DNA from: a virus
IMG/VR virus record: IMGVR_UViG_3300035145_000747
Location: 1-40,798 of that record
Length of the DNA: 40,798 nucleotides
Direction: 5' to 3' (one strand)
Shown: piece after piece, positions 1 to 7,218 of the stretch
How positions within the stretch are numbered: position 1 is the first letter of the stretch
Layout: each line of letters opens with the position of its first letter
The notes under the pieces: model-generated
Databases searched by the model: none
What the model saw: only the letters and a program-made list of their open reading frames with translations
What the model was told of the DNA's origin: nothing
Translations under genes and position numbers: made by a program

Positions 1-14
1 TTAATCACTACGAC

Positions 15-356
15 ATGAGAACAGATTTAAAGAAAATCAAGCAGTTTTATTTACTCTACGGAGAACAAAAGAATGGCAAGCGAGACGAGTCAATTCACTA
101 TTGCTTTAAGCCTACCGAAATAGGTCGATATGCACGTCTAGAAATGGCTCTAGATGGTGACCTATACGAAAGCATTGGTTACATCCCTTTACTATCCATC
201 CCAAAGGATGCATGGACGAAAGAATGGATGAAGCAAATAGTAGCTTGTATATGGAACGAGCAAGGCATACTAGGCATCGTCCAATCGCTTGACTATGTCA
301 AGAAACACACAAGAGAACAATTACTAGAAATCATCAAAGAAGAAATTAACCTTTAA
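15..356 (+). CDS. Hypothetical early protein, 113 aa
   Basis: A complete reading frame begins 14 nt into the window, just after the A/T-rich leader TTAATCACT, and ends 28 nt before the AAA+ ATPase gene. I do not recognise the product. It is a soluble, mixed alpha/beta-looking protein with a Tyr-rich N-terminal part and a charged C-terminal helix (residues 93-113). There is no signal peptide, membrane segment or metal-binding motif. The position suggests that it belongs to the early plus-strand operon. The promoter and any upstream gene lie outside the window. Confidence 0.75.
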   Translation: MRTDLKKIKQFYLLYGEQKNGKRDESIHYCFKPTEIGRYARLEMALDGDLYESIGYIPLLSIPKDAWTKEWMKQIVACIWNEQGILGIVQSLDYVKKHTREQLLEIIKEEINL

Positions 357-384
357 TCTATTTAATCACTTAATTATTTACACT

Positions 385-1548
385 ATGAAAGCAATTATTA
401 TTTACACCGAAATCAATGGTTCAAGAGTTCAACATGACTCAATCAAAAGTGCCTTAGAGGCACATGGTTTATTTACTACTCGCATCTCTATGAAAGAGGG
501 AGTAAAGAAGCTACTACGTAATGGCATTAGTGTCTATGACCATGATGGTAATTCATTAGGGCAGATAGATACCAATCCCCAAGTCAAAGCGAGCAAGCCT
601 AAAGCACTAAAGCCTACGGCTACACCTACGTTTGATGTGTCATCCCTACGGGATATCATCCAAGCAGAGATACGCTCGGCAATGGATAACGTTCAGCTAT
701 CAGCAGACAAGCCAAGACGAGGCTCTAGTGTAATTGATGCGAGCAACATCCAAGAGGCTATTCAGAAGTACGCTAAGCCAAGCGTAGAGCATGACGGCTA
801 CTACGTATCAGACGAGGTATGGAAGCAGATTTTATTTGCCTTTAAGACCAACAAGCCAATCCTTTTAACGGGAGCGAGTGGAACGGGTAAAACAGACCTA
901 GTACGAGTCATTGGCTCAAGGTTAGGTCTAGGAGTTTATTCGGTTGACTGCTCGGCAATGGAAGATGCGAGCGAGGGATTCATTGGTAAACGTGAACTGA
1001 AAGACGGCAATACTTCATTTGAGCCATCTAAGTTTAGCGAGGCTATAGCACAAGAGCAGATAGTTCTACTAGACGAAGTGTCTCGTTCACCAGTAGGAGC
1101 AAATAACATCTTGTTCCCTTTATTAGACCATAGACGAGTCCTTATCAATCCCCATGGTGAAGACGTACCATGCGAGGCGTTCCTAATTGCTACGGCAAAT
1201 GAGGGAGCGAACTTTACGGGTACTCAAGTGATGGATGAGGCATTTAGGAATCGTTTCTATGTGATTAACATCGACTATGCACCACAAGACGTAGAAGTTG
1301 ACATCCTAACGAGACGTGATGGTATCAGCAAGGCAGATGCTACTCGCATTACGGGTATCGCTAAGACGATACGTCAACAAGCCTCTAGTGGAGACTTGAC
1401 TCGTTCAGTGTCACTTCGGGAACTATTCATAGCGAGCGAGCAGATAGCGTTCGGGTTCTCGCTCGAGGATGCATTAGAAAATGCATTTATCGGAGGGTTC
1501 CAAATCGATGAGCAGATGTCTATTCGTGACTTAATCAGAACTCAATAA
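385..1548 (+). CDS. MoxR/CobS-like AAA+ ATPase
   Basis: A 387-residue AAA+ ATPase. Residues 1-110 form a variable N-terminal part with a low-complexity linker (Lys/Pro/Thr, about 66-84). The ATPase core runs from about 140 to 370. Walker A is GASGTGKT (163-170), Walker B is IVLLDE (about 226-231), sensor 1 is in LIATAN (267-272), and a candidate arginine finger lies in FRNR (about 287-290). CobS and MoxR ATPases work as hexamers that remodel a partner carrying a VWA domain, and exactly such a partner is encoded 21 nt downstream. The natural client in phages of this kind is not known to me. The start at 385 follows an A/T-rich leader with no Shine-Dalgarno, as usual in Bacteroidota. Family assignment is firm; the biological role is inferred. 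Confidence 0.9.
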   Translation: MKAIIIYTEINGSRVQHDSIKSALEAHGLFTTRISMKEGVKKLLRNGISVYDHDGNSLGQIDTNPQVKASKPKALKPTATPTFDVSSLRDIIQAEIRSAMDNVQLSADKPRRGSSVIDASNIQEAIQKYAKPSVEHDGYYVSDEVWKQILFAFKTNKPILLTGASGTGKTDLVRVIGSRLGLGVYSVDCSAMEDASEGFIGKRELKDGNTSFEPSKFSEAIAQEQIVLLDEVSRSPVGANNILFPLLDHRRVLINPHGEDVPCEAFLIATANEGANFTGTQVMDEAFRNRFYVINIDYAPQDVEVDILTRRDGISKADATRITGIAKTIRQQASSGDLTRSVSLRELFIASEQIAFGFSLEDALENAFIGGFQIDEQMSIRDLIRTQ

Positions 1549-1569
1549 TTAACCTAAATATTTTACGAG

Positions 1570-3531
1570 ATGAAAGACGTAATCAACAACAGAAGTAGAG
1601 ACTTCATAACTAGAAACAAGAAGTCTATCAAGTGGTCAAAAGGAACCACAGAATTTGTACTAAGAGGCAAGTCTATCGGAGGGGTAGATGAGGCATTGAA
1701 ACTCATTTATTCACAGATGCGACACAGAGCCGTTTCTCTAGGCTATCCAAGAGTGCCTATTAACTTCGATGCGAACGGCTCGTATACGGACTTAAAAAGC
1801 ATTTGGGTAGGTCTTGACTACATCCACGATAATAACTTTACGCTCGAGCAGAAAGTAGACATCGCTAAAGGCTTAGCAAGCCATGAACTAGCACACATCA
1901 TGTACACTTGCCAACAAGCCAAGAAACGATGGGAGAAGAGCCTTACACGTGATGAGGTGAATCTTACCAATACTCAAGTCTTCTTAGACATCGCAAACAT
2001 CCTAGAAGACGAGCGTATCGAGACTAATCTAATCAAGAAGTTCGGAGGGGTTGCAGATGATTTAGCTTTAGTAAAGAGACGTTACTTCTCTAAGGTGGTT
2101 GACTTCAATCCCCAAGGTGAAATTCAGAACGCTCTAGTACTACTGCTATACATCGTTCGCTATCCATCGTCAATACCGCAAGAACTTATCGATGCTCAGC
2201 AAGACTTCTACGAGTTCGTATGCGAGCGAATCGATACGCTCTACAACAAGACGAGACTAACTGCTAAGAAAGACTACGAGCACATCCTACAAGCAAGCCT
2301 AGATATCATCAAGGTTTTACCAATGGGAGATGGCAAGTCAGCAGAGCAAGTTTCACAAGAGGCTAAAGAGAAAGCTAAGGAAGCAGAGAAGAAGATGTCA
2401 GATGCGAGCGACAAGAGATGGAAAGTTCGTGATGATAGAGATACGGAGATGAGCGAGGCAGACTCGTATGCGGAGCAGAACGAAATCCATGAGAACGCTC
2501 AAAAAGAAATCGAAGAGTTAGAGAAAACCATCATAGAATCGAGAGAGCAAATGGAGGAAGCGAAAGAGACTCAATTCAATCCATTCGGTAGAGGTAATAG
2601 CCTTAACGAGACTCTAGACGCTCGAAGCGATGACGATGCGAGAAACTTCGCAGAGTTATCTAAGAATCACAATTTCGATGAAATCACAGAGCGTGGTTCA
2701 TTCGTGAAGTGCGAAGGTCATATTTGCAAGCCAATCGTTGACGATGGGTATAGCAGATACTTACCAAGCGAGAAATTCGAGGAACACCATAACGCTATAA
2801 AGCCTTTGATGGGTACGCTTAAGCAAGCGATGGCATTGCAGTTCGAGACTCGCAATCGTATCGTTCGAAATCAGCGAAGTGGTCGTATCAAAAACGTAGT
2901 CGGGGCACACATCGGAAGACAAGACGTATTCGCTCGCAAGCCTCGCATGACTCAAGAGAAACTCAATCTTGTAATCCTCATTGACCAATCGGGTTCAATG
3001 GGTGACGAGAAGATAGAGATAGCGAGAGACTTCGCTATGTTATTCTATCAGACGTTTCGTAACTCGCCAAACGTTGACCTTTGGATGTATGGTCTTAGAA
3101 GTTTAGGTTCAGACCATCGCACCGAGGAGTTCTACTCGCCAAAACTGAAAGGCGAGTTTAGAAAGCGTTTTGGAGGTATGGTCGCAGGTGGAGCCAATGA
3201 CGATGGACACCAAATCGTTAGTCTAGTTGACCATGTTCGCTCGCATACTCAAGAGCCATGCATTCTCGTTTGCATCTCGGATGGTGAGCCAAGCGATAGA
3301 GACTATTTGAAATATTCAGTTCGCTACGCTAAATCGAAGAACTTCTTTCCGATTCAAATCGGAGTGGGTACCGACTACGGAAGTCGAGGCAATCAGTTCT
3401 TTGACGAGTGGGCAGAGGCATCGTTCGATGACATCTACCGAAACAATCTAGATTCAGCAGTGCTAAGAAAACAGGTAGTCAAGAAGTTTTCACAGGTAGT
3501 GCGAACTAAAGTAGCGAGTGTACTCGCATAA
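1570..3531 (+). CDS. CobT-like VWA-domain protein with HELAH zincin-like motif
   Basis: A 653-residue partner of the upstream AAA+ ATPase. An N-terminal half carries HELAH at 105-109 followed by ILEDERIE (about 144-151). That looks like a zinc-peptidase helix plus a downstream acidic ligand, the pattern seen in VWA-like/CobT-related putative metallopeptidases. Residues about 255-340 are highly charged (Lys/Glu/Asp) and probably coiled coil. The C-terminal third is a von Willebrand A domain with an intact MIDAS motif DQSGS (about 472-476) and a later acidic loop SDGEPSD. CobT uses its MIDAS face to dock the CobS-type ATPase. The last codons lie inside a palindrome (3513-3531). Whether the zincin motif is catalytic is unknown. 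Confidence 0.85.
   Translation: MKDVINNRSRDFITRNKKSIKWSKGTTEFVLRGKSIGGVDEALKLIYSQMRHRAVSLGYPRVPINFDANGSYTDLKSIWVGLDYIHDNNFTLEQKVDIAKGLASHELAHIMYTCQQAKKRWEKSLTRDEVNLTNTQVFLDIANILEDERIETNLIKKFGGVADDLALVKRRYFSKVVDFNPQGEIQNALVLLLYIVRYPSSIPQELIDAQQDFYEFVCERIDTLYNKTRLTAKKDYEHILQASLDIIKVLPMGDGKSAEQVSQEAKEKAKEAEKKMSDASDKRWKVRDDRDTEMSEADSYAEQNEIHENAQKEIEELEKTIIESREQMEEAKETQFNPFGRGNSLNETLDARSDDDARNFAELSKNHNFDEITERGSFVKCEGHICKPIVDDGYSRYLPSEKFEEHHNAIKPLMGTLKQAMALQFETRNRIVRNQRSGRIKNVVGAHIGRQDVFARKPRMTQEKLNLVILIDQSGSMGDEKIEIARDFAMLFYQTFRNSPNVDLWMYGLRSLGSDHRTEEFYSPKLKGEFRKRFGGMVAGGANDDGHQIVSLVDHVRSHTQEPCILVCISDGEPSDRDYLKYSVRYAKSKNFFPIQIGVGTDYGSRGNQFFDEWAEASFDDIYRNNLDSAVLRKQVVKKFSQVVRTKVASVLA
3513..3531. repeat. 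Palindrome AGCGAGTGTACTCGCATAA, near-copy at 6021
   Basis: GCGAGT-GT-ACTCGC forms a perfect 6-bp inverted repeat across the last codons and stop of the VWA gene. An almost identical element, lacking one central T and with the same flanks, lies at 6021-6038 upstream of the recombinase gene. Seen directly in the sequence; function unknown. Confidence 0.6.
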
Positions 3532-3540
3532 GTATAATCA

Positions 3541-3563
3541 GCTCCGCTGTTTTTATGCGGGGC
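3541..3563 (+). promoter_or_regulatory. RNA hairpin between VWA gene and next gene
   Basis: GCTCCGC (3541-3547) can pair with GCGGGGC (3557-3563), giving 7 bp with one U-G wobble, around a U-rich 9-nt loop. It sits in the leader 15 nt before the start of the next gene. There is no U-tract after the stem, so it is not a classical terminator. It could protect or separate transcripts or affect translation. Only the pairing is observed. Confidence 0.35.
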
Positions 3564-3577
3564 ACAAATTCAATCAC

Positions 3578-3757
3578 ATGAAAGTAAAAGACTTAAAAAG
3601 AATCATAGCTACTATGGATGACGAAACGGACGTTGAGTTCTTTCGTTACGAATACGATGAATACAGAATTGAGTACTACGATGAAGAACTAGTATTTGAT
3701 AGCGTATCTCATGGTCTAGAAAAAACAAGACTAATCTTTATATCCGAGTTCCTATGA
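3578..3757 (+). CDS. Small acidic protein, 59 aa
   Basis: The frame is open from 3518, but the leader hairpin and the A/T-rich stretch before the ATG at 3578 favour the start MKVKDLKRI. That N-terminus (a short helix followed by 'DDETDVEF') is the layout of many small phage proteins whose role is unknown. It is rich in Tyr, Asp and Glu, with no membrane segment. Its stop TGA overlaps the ATG of the next gene (ATGA), which suggests coupled translation. I cannot assign a function. Confidence 0.7.
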   Translation: MKVKDLKRIIATMDDETDVEFFRYEYDEYRIEYYDEELVFDSVSHGLEKTRLIFISEFL

Positions 3758-3936
3758 TGATATTATTTAACTACCATGAGACAGATGATGCGAGTGTATC
3801 AATCTACGGGATGGACTTCGGTGATGTACGAAAACTCATCAAAGAACATAACGAATACTTTGACACCGACTATCAGACGATAGCCGAGTTCAATGAATCA
3901 GAATCAGTACGTGAAATAGAAATCGAAATACTATGA
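3754..3936 (+). CDS. Small acidic protein, 60 aa
   Basis: A 60-residue acidic protein that starts with two adjacent ATG codons. The first overlaps the stop of the preceding gene, and its own TGA overlaps the ATG of the following tiny membrane protein. Pattern: beta-like N-terminus, central helix (about 22-34), acidic tail. No recognised domain. The chain of ATGA overlaps from 3754 to 4061 argues that these genes are translated as one coupled unit. Confidence 0.65.
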   Translation: MMILFNYHETDDASVSIYGMDFGDVRKLIKEHNEYFDTDYQTIAEFNESESVREIEIEIL

Positions 3937-4061
3937 GACAATACAGAAGCAATCAAGGGAGAAACCCTAGACGAAATGAACATAGCTATCAAGTTGTGTT
4001 TGCTATCGGAATGATAGCGTTAACCCTATTTATTATTAATCTTTTAAATCAATTATTATGA
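3933..4061 (+). CDS. Tiny single-pass membrane protein, 42 aa
   Basis: Found by reading the gap between its neighbours. The frame opens with ATGA overlapping the stop of the upstream gene and closes with TGA overlapping the ATG at 4058, so it fits exactly between them. The product has a basic, Arg/Asn-rich N-terminus (MRQYRSNQGRNPRRN) and one hydrophobic segment (about 21-39, starting VVFAIGMIAL). This predicts a membrane peptide with a cytoplasmic positive N-terminus. Function unknown; host-membrane takeover or superinfection roles are possible but unproven. The double overlap is the main support for its being real. Confidence 0.65.
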   Translation: MRQYRSNQGRNPRRNEHSYQVVFAIGMIALTLFIINLLNQLL

Positions 4062-4390
4062 ACAAGTCAGAAAGAATCCGACTAGATAGCATGACTATCG
4101 CAAACCAATTCAGTTACGCAAACAGAAACAAAGAAGTGTTTGCAAACGCATTCCCACAAGCAGTGGGTCATGACAAACCATTCTACCTACCGAAGTTCAA
4201 TCTTCATTCACAAGGCAGACGAATCATGGAGTGTACTTTCACTATCGTTAATGACCCCGATGATGGGTTGTTAATTTATGCGTGGAAGTTGACAAATGGA
4301 ATGCATTATGAGCGAGTTAAAAACGTAGAGGATGCTCTAAAGTTTTTCAATTTCGAACCGAACTATGAGCCAATAGGATATTGGGATTAA
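4058..4390 (+). CDS. Hypothetical protein, 110 aa
   Basis: A 110-residue soluble protein whose start overlaps the stop of the preceding tiny membrane gene. The N-terminal third is Asn/Arg/Phe-rich and the C-terminal two thirds look like a small beta-sheet protein, with the run FTIVNDPDDGLLIYAWKLTN central. No catalytic or metal-binding motif is visible. It lies in the early operon among other small accessory genes. I do not recognise it. Confidence 0.7.
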   Translation: MNKSERIRLDSMTIANQFSYANRNKEVFANAFPQAVGHDKPFYLPKFNLHSQGRRIMECTFTIVNDPDDGLLIYAWKLTNGMHYERVKNVEDALKFFNFEPNYEPIGYWD

Positions 4391-4414
4391 TCACTAATTA
4401 AAAAGTAAATTATT

Positions 4415-4684
4415 ATGAATGAAAGACTACTACAAATCTTGCGAGTTCTCAAGGAGGACTTCGAGATGTTACAAGATGGCAGATGGGAAATCCATCTAGC
4501 ATCAGATGGTGCAGAGATACAAGCATCAATAGACAACATTGATGAGGCTATTGAGATAGCTAACGAATCAGAGAAACTAACTCAAGTATTAGAGTGGTTC
4601 AATAGCTTTGTCGACTTTGTCGAAAACGTAGATAGAAATTTATATAACCAAGCGTGCGAGTACGCAGATAAAACAGAAGAATAG
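4415..4684 (+). CDS. Hypothetical helical protein, 89 aa
   Basis: An acidic 89-residue protein that is probably all helical, with heptad-like Leu/Ile spacing at about 40-75. The leader (TTAATCACT then A/T-rich sequence) resembles those before positions 15 and 385. It ends with TAG, 2 nt before the next start. No family recognised. Confidence 0.65.
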   Translation: MNERLLQILRVLKEDFEMLQDGRWEIHLASDGAEIQASIDNIDEAIEIANESEKLTQVLEWFNSFVDFVENVDRNLYNQACEYADKTEE

Positions 4685-4686
4685 TT

Positions 4687-5205
4687 ATGAGACAATTATT
4701 GCCACAAGAAATGGAGTTTATTGCAGACCTAGCGGATGCACAAATCAATGGAACACTAATCGTAGAACCTAATGGTGATACTAGATATGACGATGCGAGT
4801 CAGCAAGACTTCAACGAGGTCTATGACAAAGTCGAACACTACTATCGTGAGGTAACTACTATGCTTGAATACAAGTTGAAGTTGAATGCCGATAAGTTGG
4901 AAGAGATGACTAAGGAGTTCGAGCAGTTGAAACAAGACTTCGAGCAGTATCAAGCGTGGGTTAAAGACGAAAACGAAGGCACACACTTGAAAGCATTGCA
5001 TGGAGTGTTTGGCGAGTACACTTGCTCGCATTGCCATAGACTAACTCATGAAGCCCTAGAAGTTGAGCATGGTTCAGAACTTGTTTGTGAAGAGTGCTAC
5101 AACGATGACTACGTGAGGTGCGAGCGATGCGATACCAAGACGATAGACTATCATGTTATCTACGGAGATATGAACGTATGCGATGTATGTAAAGACGATA
5201 TGTAA
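4687..5205 (+). CDS. Coiled-coil protein with C-terminal zinc ribbons, 172 aa
   Basis: Residues about 42-95 are a charged helix with a leucine/heptad pattern, likely coiled coil. Residues 113-168 contain four CxxC pairs: C113/C116, C134/C137, C145/C148 and C165/C168. This is enough for two zinc sites of the treble-clef or ribbon kind. Such short phage zinc proteins often bind DNA, RNA or host proteins, but no specific family is clear. It is followed by a tiny membrane gene starting at its own stop codon (TAATG). Confidence 0.75.
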   Translation: MRQLLPQEMEFIADLADAQINGTLIVEPNGDTRYDDASQQDFNEVYDKVEHYYREVTTMLEYKLKLNADKLEEMTKEFEQLKQDFEQYQAWVKDENEGTHLKALHGVFGEYTCSHCHRLTHEALEVEHGSELVCEECYNDDYVRCERCDTKTIDYHVIYGDMNVCDVCKDDM

Positions 5206-5315
5206 TGAAGAAGTTTTTACTCTATCTAGCTACGGCAGTCGTTTATGCGGTTGCCGTTCTAGGTCTCGCTTACATAGGCTTAGTTCTTTATTATGTATAT
5301 TGGTTGTTTGTTTAA
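5205..5315 (+). CDS. Tiny hydrophobic membrane peptide, 36 aa
   Basis: The ATG shares one base with the stop of the zinc-ribbon gene (TAATG), a standard coupling arrangement. The product starts MKKFLLYLATAV and is hydrophobic through to its end, with two lysines at the N-terminus and many Tyr. This is one membrane span, possibly an uncleaved signal anchor. No lysis-type motif is present. Function unknown. Read by hand in the gap between neighbouring genes. Confidence 0.55.
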   Translation: MKKFLLYLATAVVYAVAVLGLAYIGLVLYYVYWLFV

Positions 5316-5332
5316 TCTCAATCCCCTAAGCT

Positions 5333-5500
5333 ATGCACGAACTACTTGTTAAAGGTTGTCTATTAAAATTGATTTGGTCAGATGGAGCAGTGGAAGAAGT
5401 GACTATTCCAACACATCTACGTAAACAGATAGACGAGTACCTTGACGAGGTTGAAGTCACAAGAAACTTAAATGAATTTACTTATGTCAAAAACAATTAA
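5333..5500 (+). CDS. Hypothetical protein, 55 aa
   Basis: A short frame that fills the gap after the tiny membrane gene and overlaps the start of the next gene by 17 nt. The product begins MHELLVKGCLLKLIWSDG and ends in a charged helix. The fold could be a small beta-hairpin plus helix, but no family is recognised. Support comes from gap-filling and codon use like its neighbours. One CAATCCCC element lies just upstream at 5319-5326. Confidence 0.55.
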   Translation: MHELLVKGCLLKLIWSDGAVEEVTIPTHLRKQIDEYLDEVEVTRNLNEFTYVKNN

Positions 5501-5687
5501 AGACTTCAAGAATCAAGGCGATTACTTGAAGTACAAATCAGAGGTTTGCTATTGGCGAATCAAAATGCTTAAGCAGGAATTACTCGAGAATCAAAGCAGT
5601 TCTTTTAGAAAGAGTATCCTATCATTAATAACCAAGTATGAGAATCAGAAAATGGAAATCGACTCGTACTTACAAAACATTAAGTAA
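5484..5687 (+). CDS. Hypothetical basic helical protein, 67 aa
   Basis: The frame is open from an ATG at 5472, but the second ATG at 5484 (MSKTIKDFKNQ) gives a more usual N-terminus and a shorter overlap with the upstream gene, so I chose it. The product is a lysine-rich, helix-forming protein with a probable helical hairpin and no cysteine pairs or membrane segments. It may bind nucleic acid, but there is no direct evidence. Confidence 0.55.
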   Translation: MSKTIKDFKNQGDYLKYKSEVCYWRIKMLKQELLENQSSSFRKSILSLITKYENQKMEIDSYLQNIK

Positions 5688-5688
5688 C

Positions 5689-5904
5689 ATGAAAGCAAAA
5701 CTAGACAAGTACACAAAGGCTATCAGAGTCATAGCGAGTTGTGAAAACGTAATCCAATTAGAGTACGCAAAGAACTATATCGAGAACTTCTTGACGAGTC
5801 AGAGTACAAAGAAAGGACAGACCTACACCACAGACGAGGTAACTTGGGATAGGTACTACAATCTACAGAACTACTACGCAAAGCAAAGGCGAAAGCTATT
5901 CTAA
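5689..5904 (+). CDS. Hypothetical basic protein, 71 aa
   Basis: The frame extends back to 5638, but the ATG at 5689 lies 1 nt after the upstream stop and gives the natural start MKAKLDKYTKA. It is a small basic helical protein with a Tyr-rich C-terminus ending in RRKLF. It is the last gene before the strong terminator at 5925, closing the first operon. No family recognised. Confidence 0.55.
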   Translation: MKAKLDKYTKAIRVIASCENVIQLEYAKNYIENFLTSQSTKKGQTYTTDEVTWDRYYNLQNYYAKQRRKLF

Positions 5905-5924
5905 GCGAGTAGAAACTACAGAAG

Positions 5925-5961
5925 AAAGGGACGTTGATTAATTTCAGCGTCCCTTTTTTTT
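5925..5961 (+). terminator. Rho-independent terminator closing first operon
   Basis: AAAGGGACG (5925-5933) pairs perfectly with CGTCCCTTT (5948-5956) around a 14-nt loop and runs into an unbroken T-tract to 5961. It lies 21 nt after the stop of the last small gene. Strong, correctly oriented intrinsic terminator. Confidence 0.9.
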
Positions 5962-6020
5962 ATGCAAAGATTTTTGGATGGGACGAACCAGCAGCTGCAG
6001 CAAAATTTTTTTTCATTCAT

Positions 6021-6083
6021 AGCGAGTGACTCGCATAAATCTATCAGGTATCCTGAAAAGTTCCAGACGAAAAGCTATTTCGT
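6021..6083. repeat. Three short palindromes upstream of the recombinase gene
   Basis: Within the roughly 230-nt gap before the recombinase gene are GCGAGT-G-ACTCGC (6022-6034), TCAGG-TAT-CCTGA (6044-6056) and ACGAAA-AGCTA-TTTCGT (6067-6083). Such clustered dyads are typical of operator regions or of recombinase core/arm sites. I cannot tell which. No known attachment core is recognisable without the host sequence. Confidence 0.45.
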
Positions 6084-6118
6084 TTAGAAAACTTACTCAC
6101 ACAAGTTGATAAAAGTTG

Positions 6119-6160
6119 CAAGAAGTTCTTGACACATTGCAAAACATTTGAATATATTTG
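6119..6160 (+). promoter_or_regulatory. Bacteroidota-type promoter with overlapping operator
   Basis: TATATTTG at 6153-6160 matches the -7 consensus TAnnTTTG of Bacteroidota, and TTG at 6129-6131 is a -33 element 21 nt upstream. A perfect palindrome CAAGAA-G-TTCTTG (6119-6131) covers the -33 element, so a dimeric regulator bound there would block the promoter. It drives the recombinase gene (start 6196) and probably the replication operon behind it. No regulator gene for it is obvious in the window, apart from the small HTH proteins at 9036 and 11996. Confidence 0.6.
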
Positions 6161-6195
6161 AGGGTATTAATTATTAACCCTAAATAAAAGACGGA

Positions 6196-7218
6196 ATGAA
6201 AAAATTACTTTCCACTTGTATCAACGAGTTCGCAGAGTCAGAATACTCTACGACTCGTGGCAAAATCAGAAGCGAGATGACTAACAAGACGTACAGAAGC
6301 ATCTCGAAAAACTTGATTGAGATACTCTCAAGTAAAGACATCAACATCTACGATTACGATTTGTCTGGATTAGATGCGATGAAAGACAGACAGAAGTATC
6401 AAGAGCGTAACTCTAAATGGGAACGGCTCGCAATCAGAATCAAGAAAGAGTCAAGACACCTTAGCGAGAACGCTCTCAAGCACAGACTTGACTTCATGAA
6501 ACACGTACTCGTTCGCATTGAAGACGAGTTCGGAGTAAAGACAGGTAAAAAGTTCTTTAGGTACAAAGCGAGCAGAGGAATACCCACCGTGATTAACACG
6601 GAGCTGTTCAAGAAAACAGTGAAACACGCAAAGGATGTTTGTTCGAGCGATGAGTACACAAAACAACAACAACTCGGAGCTCTTACATTTCTTCTTTGTG
6701 CCTACACTTCTGCGAGGCTACGTGATTTGATGGAGCTCAGATACTCAAAGAATATTTCTTTCGGGAACTACTCGCATCCTAGTTATCTAACCTATCAAAA
6801 CAGAAAGACCAAGTCTGCCCCCGTTACTATTAAGCTACCGAACGACATAGTAAACATCTTGTTGTCTATGGAAACAGATAGCGACTTAATACTACGTGGT
6901 TATACAGATGGTACTATGCGTAATAACTTTAAGGACTTCCTTATGACTATGGAGGACTATCACATGAACGTTACCAAGACAACCCCCATGGCTAACGGAT
7001 ATGTAAAAGCTAAGAAGGTTAAACTCTACGAGATGATTACACCACACAAGGTGCGAGCAACCTTCATTACGCAGATGATTGAGAATGGTATCGACTTAGA
7101 AACTGTGATGAGTTTCAGTGGACACAACAACATCCTTACTTTATCCAACAGATATGCAAAGGTGAGTGACATCCACAAGGAATCGCAGTACGATATCTAC
7201 GCTTCCATCTTTGAATAA
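6196..7218 (+). CDS. Tyrosine recombinase / integrase
   Basis: A 340-residue site-specific recombinase of the lambda-integrase fold. Residues 1-125 form the SAM-like DNA-binding part and about 135-340 the catalytic domain. The full catalytic set is visible: R174 in TSARLRDL, K206 in the beta-hairpin, H284 and R287 in HKVR, H310 in SGHNN, and Y320 in SNRYAKV. Length and motifs are those of Bacteroidota phage/transposon integrases. The enzyme therefore looks active. It is the first gene after its own promoter/operator. It may integrate the phage, resolve multimers or process genome ends. No lysogeny repressor and no attP can be proven here. Confidence 0.9.
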   Translation: MKKLLSTCINEFAESEYSTTRGKIRSEMTNKTYRSISKNLIEILSSKDINIYDYDLSGLDAMKDRQKYQERNSKWERLAIRIKKESRHLSENALKHRLDFMKHVLVRIEDEFGVKTGKKFFRYKASRGIPTVINTELFKKTVKHAKDVCSSDEYTKQQQLGALTFLLCAYTSARLRDLMELRYSKNISFGNYSHPSYLTYQNRKTKSAPVTIKLPNDIVNILLSMETDSDLILRGYTDGTMRNNFKDFLMTMEDYHMNVTKTTPMANGYVKAKKVKLYEMITPHKVRATFITQMIENGIDLETVMSFSGHNNILTLSNRYAKVSDIHKESQYDIYASIFE

